In this document: piece after piece, positions 6,576-9,589 of the stretch
Layout: each line of letters begins with the position of its first letter
Numbering within the stretch: the first letter of the stretch is position 1
The notes under the pieces: model-generated
Told to the model about the DNA's origin: nothing
The model's input: only the letters and a program-made list of their open reading frames with translations
The model's database searches: none
Translations under genes and position numbers: made by a program
NCBI GenBank assembly: GCA_034437215.1
Contig: DAOTVC010000142.1
Coordinates: 1 to 9,589 of the forward strand
Source: DAOTVC01 sp034437215
GTDB lineage: Bacteria > Chloroflexota > Anaerolineae > B4-G1 > SLSP01
DNA: 9,589 bases
Direction: 5' to 3'

Positions 6576-8306
6576 ATGGGTAACCACCGGGATACACAAA
6601 GACAAGACATAGAGCTAGCCCGGCAATTCGCAAATTTACGGGCGCGTGCTGAAGCCCTGCTCCAGAAAAGAGCGGAAGAGCTGCAGGATCCCACGCAGCT
6701 GTCCCCAGAGGAAGTACGCGAGGTCTTGCACGAGCTGCGTGTACATGAGATCGAGCTGGAGATGCAAAACGAGGCGCTCCATGATTCACTGGTGCGCTTC
6801 CACGATCTCTATGAGTTTGCTCCTGTGGGGTACCTTACCCTCGATGCAGAAGGTGTTATCCTACACGGGAACCTCACGAGTGTCTCTCTACTGGGTGAGG
6901 AGCGAGCCACCTTTATGAGTGAACCTTTCACCCGTTATGTGAGTTATGAGGGGCAGGACTCGTACTACTTCTTCATGCGCAATCTATCTCGCACAGGTGG
7001 TCCCTGCTCTACCGAACTCTGGATGGAGCGGGCTGACGGTTCCCGTCTCTATGCTCACCTCGAGGGTGACCGGATTGCCGCCTCGGCAAAATCTACCGGG
7101 GAGCGTTACCGCTTGACCATCACTGACTTAACTGAGTTGCGGCAGACGCAGGCAGAGCAAGAGGGGTTACTGGCATCCCTAGAGGAACAGCAGGTGCGCA
7201 CGGAGGAGCTCTATCGAGAAGCAGAGGCGACCAAGCGTCTTCTCGATACCATCCTCGAGGAAATGCCTGTCGGTGCTCTTGTCGCTGATGCCGAGAACAC
7301 CCTCCTAAGCATTAACCAGATGGGGCAAGAGATTCTTGAGCAGCATCTTGTGGGTGCCATGCAGGAGTTGGAGGTTGCGTACACGGTGTACTATCCTGAT
7401 GGAACGGAGGTCACTCTGGAGCATCTGCCCCTCCCCTGTACGTTGAAGGGACAGAGAACACCCCGCGATGAAGAGTTTCTTCTCCGTTGGCCCGATGGGC
7501 ATGAGCGCTGGATCTTAGTCGGATCTACGCCTCTGCGTGATCAGCGGGGGAAGCTTGTCAGTACGATCACCATTTTTCAGGATATCACGAAGCAAAAGCA
7601 GGTGGAGGTGGAGTTAGCTCGCTCCAACACGGAACTCCAGCACTTTGCCGGAGTTGTCTCTCACGATCTTCAGGAACCCCTGCGGACAATCACTTCTTTT
7701 CTCCAGTTGATCAAAGAACGTTCTCGAGATCAGGTCGAAGGAGAAACGCAGGAGTTCATGGACTATGTCCTGGAGGCTGCTGGGCGCTTACAGGAGATGA
7801 TCCAAGATCTTCTCCGTTTCTCGCGTGTGGGGACACAGGGACGCGCCTTTGAAGTGGTCGATTGCGAGGAGTTACTCGAATATACGGTGGGGACTTTGCA
7901 ACGCATGATCGAAGAGCGGTCCGCGACGATTACTCACACTCCGCTGCCTCGAGTGAGGGCAGACGCACGGCAAGTACAACAGGTCTTTCAGAACCTCATC
8001 GCGAATGCCGTTAAGTTTCAGGACCTTGATGCCTCTCCCCAGGTTCATATAACGGCGGAGCGGCAGGGGGACGTGTGGCGTTTTGCCATTCAGGATGATG
8101 GTATCGGCATTCCCCATAACCAGCAGGATCGCCTCTTTCAGGTCTTTCAACGTTTCAATCCGGAATATCCTGGTACCGGTATTGGACTTGCGCTTTGCAA
8201 GAGGATCGTTGAGCGACATGGAGGGTGTATCTGGGTAGAATCGCAGCCGGGTGAAGGTTCAACCTTCTACTTCACCCTCCCCGTGGTTCGTCACGAAAGT
8301 GAGTAG
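6576..8306 (+). CDS. PAS-domain sensor histidine kinase (orphan)
   Basis: A 576-residue soluble sensor kinase. The ATG at 6576 is preferred because GGAGG sits four bases before it; the frame extends in-frame upstream to a GTG at 6384, but that part has no ribosome binding site and resembles no domain. Order: an Arg/Glu-rich coiled helix with the conserved block LHELRVHEIELEMQNEAL (about 51-68); PAS 1 (about 75-190, FAPVGYLTLDAEGVILHGN); a coiled linker; PAS 2 (about 230-340, ending in FQDITKQKQ); HisKA with phosphoacceptor H363 in VVSHDLQEPLRTI; HATPase_c with N box QNLIANAVKF (N477), G1 DDGIGIP (507-513) and G2 GTGIGLAL (533-540), then GEGSTFYFTLP. It should autophosphorylate on H363 and pass phosphate to a response regulator. 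No membrane segment is seen, so it probably senses a cytoplasmic signal or cofactor. No receiver domain or regulator gene is adjacent. It is the only large plus-strand gene here. Confidence 0.95.
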   Translation: MGNHRDTQRQDIELARQFANLRARAEALLQKRAEELQDPTQLSPEEVREVLHELRVHEIELEMQNEALHDSLVRFHDLYEFAPVGYLTLDAEGVILHGNLTSVSLLGEERATFMSEPFTRYVSYEGQDSYYFFMRNLSRTGGPCSTELWMERADGSRLYAHLEGDRIAASAKSTGERYRLTITDLTELRQTQAEQEGLLASLEEQQVRTEELYREAEATKRLLDTILEEMPVGALVADAENTLLSINQMGQEILEQHLVGAMQELEVAYTVYYPDGTEVTLEHLPLPCTLKGQRTPRDEEFLLRWPDGHERWILVGSTPLRDQRGKLVSTITIFQDITKQKQVEVELARSNTELQHFAGVVSHDLQEPLRTITSFLQLIKERSRDQVEGETQEFMDYVLEAAGRLQEMIQDLLRFSRVGTQGRAFEVVDCEELLEYTVGTLQRMIEERSATITHTPLPRVRADARQVQQVFQNLIANAVKFQDLDASPQVHITAERQGDVWRFAIQDDGIGIPHNQQDRLFQVFQRFNPEYPGTGIGLALCKRIVERHGGCIWVESQPGEGSTFYFTLPVVRHESE

Positions 8307-8496
8307 CGCGAGACGGGTGCGCGTAAACCCACATAACCAAACGGCATGGCCTGAAGATGGGTCTGGAGAATCTTTCCAGTGTACCCCTGGATGATGTTGC
8401 CGGTACCATAATTCGTCCAGACCTGCCGTGTTACAGGCGTTAACGTATATACAAGGTACGGGTATCTACTTGGGATCGGGTCAGGATAAGCACCTT
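8307..8496. other. Intergenic stretch after the sensor kinase
   Basis: 190 bases without a confident gene. No hairpin with a T-run marks the end of the kinase transcript. A minus-strand frame stopping at 8291 contains GNIIQGYTGK and then ILQTHLQAMPFGY (about 8335-8400), faintly like the start of the succinyl-CoA ligase alpha subunit (…VIVQG-TGK…H…M…YG). It has no start signal and overlaps the kinase gene, so at most it is a fragment. Confidence 0.35.
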
Positions 8497-9029
8497 CCAC
8501 GTGAGGCGTGGCACAAGGGGGAGCGTCGCAGTCGCCCCCGCATGGATTCGGGGTCTAGGGGTACTCAAGCCCGCTGAAGCGGGCTGGGGGTCGCAGCGCG
8601 GGGTCTCCAGCAAGCGCATGGCCCGCCGGGCGTACCCGTCGCCGGTGGCCCCCGAATGAATTCGGGGTCTAGGGGTACTCAAGCCTGCTGAAGCGGGCTG
8701 GGGGATGCAGCGCGGGGTCTCCAGCAAGCACATGGCCCGCCGGGCGTACCCGTCGCCGGTGGCCCCGCATGAATTCGGGGTCTAGGGGTACTCAAGCCCG
8801 CTGAAGCGGGCTGGGGGCCGGGCGTACCAGTCGGCTGCAGCCGACTTCAATACGGTAGCCGGCGGTTTTAACCGCTGGCACGAAGCGCGGTCATGGGGGA
8901 GCCGGAGTCGCCCCCGCATGAATTCGGGGTCTAGGGGTACTCAAGCCCGCTGAAGCGGGCTGGCGGTCGGGCGTACGAGTCGGCTTGAGCCGACTTCCCA
9001 TACGGTAGCCGGCGGTTTTAACCGCCGGC
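8497..9029. repeat. Array of interlocking GC-rich palindromic repeats
   Basis: Four copies of a core of about 55 bases begin at 8535, 8649, 8763 and 8911. Each has an imperfect palindrome of the type CCCCGAATGAATTCGGGG (perfect arms in copy 2), then GTCTAGGGGTACTCA, then the hairpin AGCCCGCTGAAGCGGGCT (8568, 8682, 8795, 8944; the copy at 8682 has a G-T pair) and a G-run. Copies 1 and 2 sit in tandem units of 114 and 113 bases that share the segment GGGGTCTCCAGCAAGC and GGCCCGCCGGGCGTACCCGT. Copies 3 and 4 sit in units of 149 bases carrying two further palindromes: AGTCGGCTGCAGCCGACT (8829-8846; variant at 8978-8995), and a hairpin with ten-base arms GCCGGCGGTT around TT (8858-8879 with one mismatch; 9008-9029 perfect). 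The left flanks of copies 1 and 4 share GGGGGAGC and AGTCGCCCCC. It is not CRISPR, since the repeats are self-complementary and no unique spacers alternate. Most like REP/BIME-type mosaics; no REP-associated transposase is in the window. Confidence 0.9.
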
Positions 9030-9072
9030 GGAGAGGTCGTAGGCCGGCTCGGTTTAGCAGTACTCGTCCGGA

Positions 9073-9165
9073 TCAGTTGCGGATGGTCGAGTGGCTCTTT
9101 GAGGCGGCTTGCTTATCGAGGATAAAGCCCTCGAAGGCCTGGGAAAGTGTGAAGTCGTTTTCCAT
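9073..9165 (-). pseudogene. Tyrosine recombinase/integrase, N-terminal remnant
   Basis: A 30-codon frame (ATG 9165-9163, TGA 9075-9073) encoding MENDFTLSQAFEGFILDKQA followed by ASKSHSTIRN. This matches the opening of the SAM-like core-binding domain of phage-type tyrosine recombinases (…L-x-x-A-x-x-x-F-L-x-x-K…S-x-x-T-x-x-x-Y…). It stops just where the conserved Tyr/Trp and the next helix should come, and no other frame continues it. An excellent ribosome binding site, AAAGGAG about eight bases from the ATG, shows this was a real translation start. The catalytic domain (R…H-x-x-R…Y) is entirely absent; beyond it lie the palindrome array and no recognisable integrase sequence. It lies about 175 bases downstream of tRNA-Pro on the same strand. 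Likely the scar of an integrative element. The fragment is short, so family assignment rests on pattern, not on a long alignment. Confidence 0.55.
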
Positions 9166-9202
9166 CTTTGCGGTCTCCTTTCTGAATGAACCTTCCGGTA
9201 TC

Positions 9203-9222
9203 TATCGGGATGTATTCCGATA
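9203..9222. repeat. Short inverted repeat upstream of the integrase remnant
   Basis: TATCGGGA and TTCCGATA form eight-base arms (one G-T pair) around TGTA. It lies about 40 bases upstream of the integrase ATG, where an operator or recombination arm site would be plausible. Function is not shown. Confidence 0.45.
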
Positions 9223-9296
9223 ATGAAACAGGAGGTTTTTTTTGCTTCAAAAAGCAGACTGCCGTGTGGTCCGCACTTACGCGGAGAGGTAAAGCG

Positions 9297-9337
9297 TAGG
9301 CCACGCGGTTATGTGGTGGACGTATCCGCGTGGCCTA
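9297..9337. repeat. Perfect 12-bp inverted repeat just past tRNA-Pro
   Basis: TAGGCCACGCGG (9297-9308) and CCGCGTGGCCTA (9326-9337) are exact complements around a 17-base loop. In the tRNA direction the hairpin begins three bases after the tRNA 3' end. No T-run follows, so it is not a classic intrinsic terminator; it might end or process the tRNA transcript, or be an attachment-site arm for the element whose integrase remnant lies next to it. Confidence 0.75.
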
Positions 9338-9340
9338 GAG

Positions 9341-9415
9341 TCGGGGCGCGCGGATTTGAACCGCGGACCTCACGGACCCGAACCGTGCGCGCTAGCCAAG
9401 CTGCGCTACGCCCCG
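9341..9415 (-). tRNA. tRNA-Pro, anticodon CGG
   Basis: A complete 75-base cloverleaf on the minus strand. The acceptor stem CGGGGCG pairs with CGCCCCG (7 of 7), followed by TA. The D stem is GCGC/GCGC around AGCTTGGCTA. The anticodon stem CACGG/CCGTG encloses loop TTCGGGT with anticodon CGG (9380-9378), which reads the proline codon CCG. The variable loop is AGGTC. The T stem CGCGG/CCGCG has loop TTCAAAT. The last base is discriminator A; CCA is not encoded and must be added by nucleotidyltransferase. A strong promoter lies upstream at 9426-9453, and a 12-bp inverted repeat follows directly. An integrase remnant lies downstream, consistent with the tRNA as a former integration target, though no repeat of the tRNA 3' end is present in the window. 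Confidence 0.97.
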
Positions 9416-9425
9416 AACGCTCCAA

Positions 9426-9453
9426 ATCATACCACAAAGGGGCGTTTTGACAA
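9426..9453 (-). promoter_or_regulatory. Promoter of tRNA-Pro
   Basis: Minus strand TTGTCA (9453-9448), 16-base spacer, TATGAT (9431-9426). Each hexamer matches five of six sigma-70 consensus bases. The -10 ends about ten bases before the tRNA 5' end, giving a very short leader. Confidence 0.75.
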
Positions 9454-9589
9454 GCCCGCATCGGCTGCGACACTTGCGGGATGAGAAGACGGCATCTCGT
9501 CTTATCCTGAGCTCTGTGACCCGCCATCGAGCCGAGGCAGCGGGTCGACCACGTCCTCCCTTGCCCTTTTCATCGTGGCTGGTATCATG
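9454..9589. other. Hairpin-rich stretch at the right edge, unassigned
   Basis: No supported gene. Three inverted repeats follow one another: CCCGCA/TGCGGG (9455-9460, 9475-9480), AAGACG/CGTCTT with a six-base loop (9486-9491, 9498-9503), and GACCCGC/GCGGGTC (9518-9524, 9540-9546). None has a T-run. It could be the 3' untranslated end of a gene beyond the edge, or a structured RNA; the sequence visible does not decide. Confidence 0.4.

Noticed and set aside
8440..8733. Minus-strand open frame with repeated ETPRC-x-PQPASAGLSTPRPRIH peptide across the palindrome array
   Set aside because: It is a translation of the 114-base DNA repeats; no ribosome binding site, and its periodicity follows the palindromes, not a protein family.
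8497..9029. CRISPR array
   Set aside because: Repeats are internally palindromic, spaced at 113-149 bases, and the sequence between them is itself repeated, so there are no unique spacers; no cas gene is present.
9229..9265. Intrinsic terminator at the T8 run near 9235
   Set aside because: The small hairpin (TGCTT/AAGCA) lies after, not before, the T-run on the plus strand, and on the minus strand it is followed by A residues.
9223..9527. Open frames on both strands through the tRNA (with GARGFEPRTSRTRTVRASQA-like or VREVRGSNPRAPTLGHA-like peptides)
   Set aside because: These are the well-known spurious translations of a tRNA gene; the cloverleaf explains the sequence completely.

Overview
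The window is bacterial. It has Shine-Dalgarno-led genes (some starting at GTG or TTG), -35/-10 promoter hexamers and a bacterial tRNA-Pro. Gene content (a phosphotriesterase-family hydrolase, a two-domain GNAT protein, SLC13, MFS and DUF1576 transporters, a PAS histidine kinase) together with arrays of GC-rich palindromes would suit a Chloroflexota-like, moderately GC-rich environmental bacterium. That assignment is inference only; no marker gene fixes the phylum.

Layout: from 1 to 6157 every recognisable gene lies on the minus strand. At the left edge are the beginning of an SLC13-type permease and the remains of a DUF1576 membrane protein, both with single-base frameshifts. After a 298-base non-coding stretch come, read in the minus direction (right to left): a truncated, frameshifted MFS transporter (6157-5527), a phosphotriesterase-family metal hydrolase (5428-4514), a HAD-superfamily hydrolase (4443-3850), an alpha/beta hydrolase (3748-2957), a small membrane protein that is probably frameshifted (about 2879-2601), a two-domain GNAT acetyltransferase (2528-1623) and a DinB-like metal-binding protein (1602-1120). 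GNAT and DinB are 20 bases apart and are probably co-transcribed. The other gaps are 70-102 bases, so this may be a loose cluster and not one operon. The soluble enzymes keep their catalytic residues, while the membrane transporters are broken.

A divergent region (6158-6575) separates the MFS remnant from the only large plus-strand gene, an orphan PAS-PAS-HisKA-HATPase_c sensor kinase (6576-8306) with no response regulator in view.

The right end (8307-9589) is accessory-like. It has an array of interlocking palindromes with 113-114 and 149-base periods (8497-9029), a 30-residue remnant of a tyrosine recombinase/integrase with an excellent ribosome binding site (9165-9073, minus), a perfect 12-bp inverted repeat three bases past the 3' end of a tRNA-Pro(CGG) gene (9415-9341, minus), and a good tRNA promoter. 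A truncated integrase beside a tRNA, next to a palindrome array, looks like the scar of an old integrative element. No complete undescribed system is evident; the repeat array and integrase scar are the least ordinary parts.
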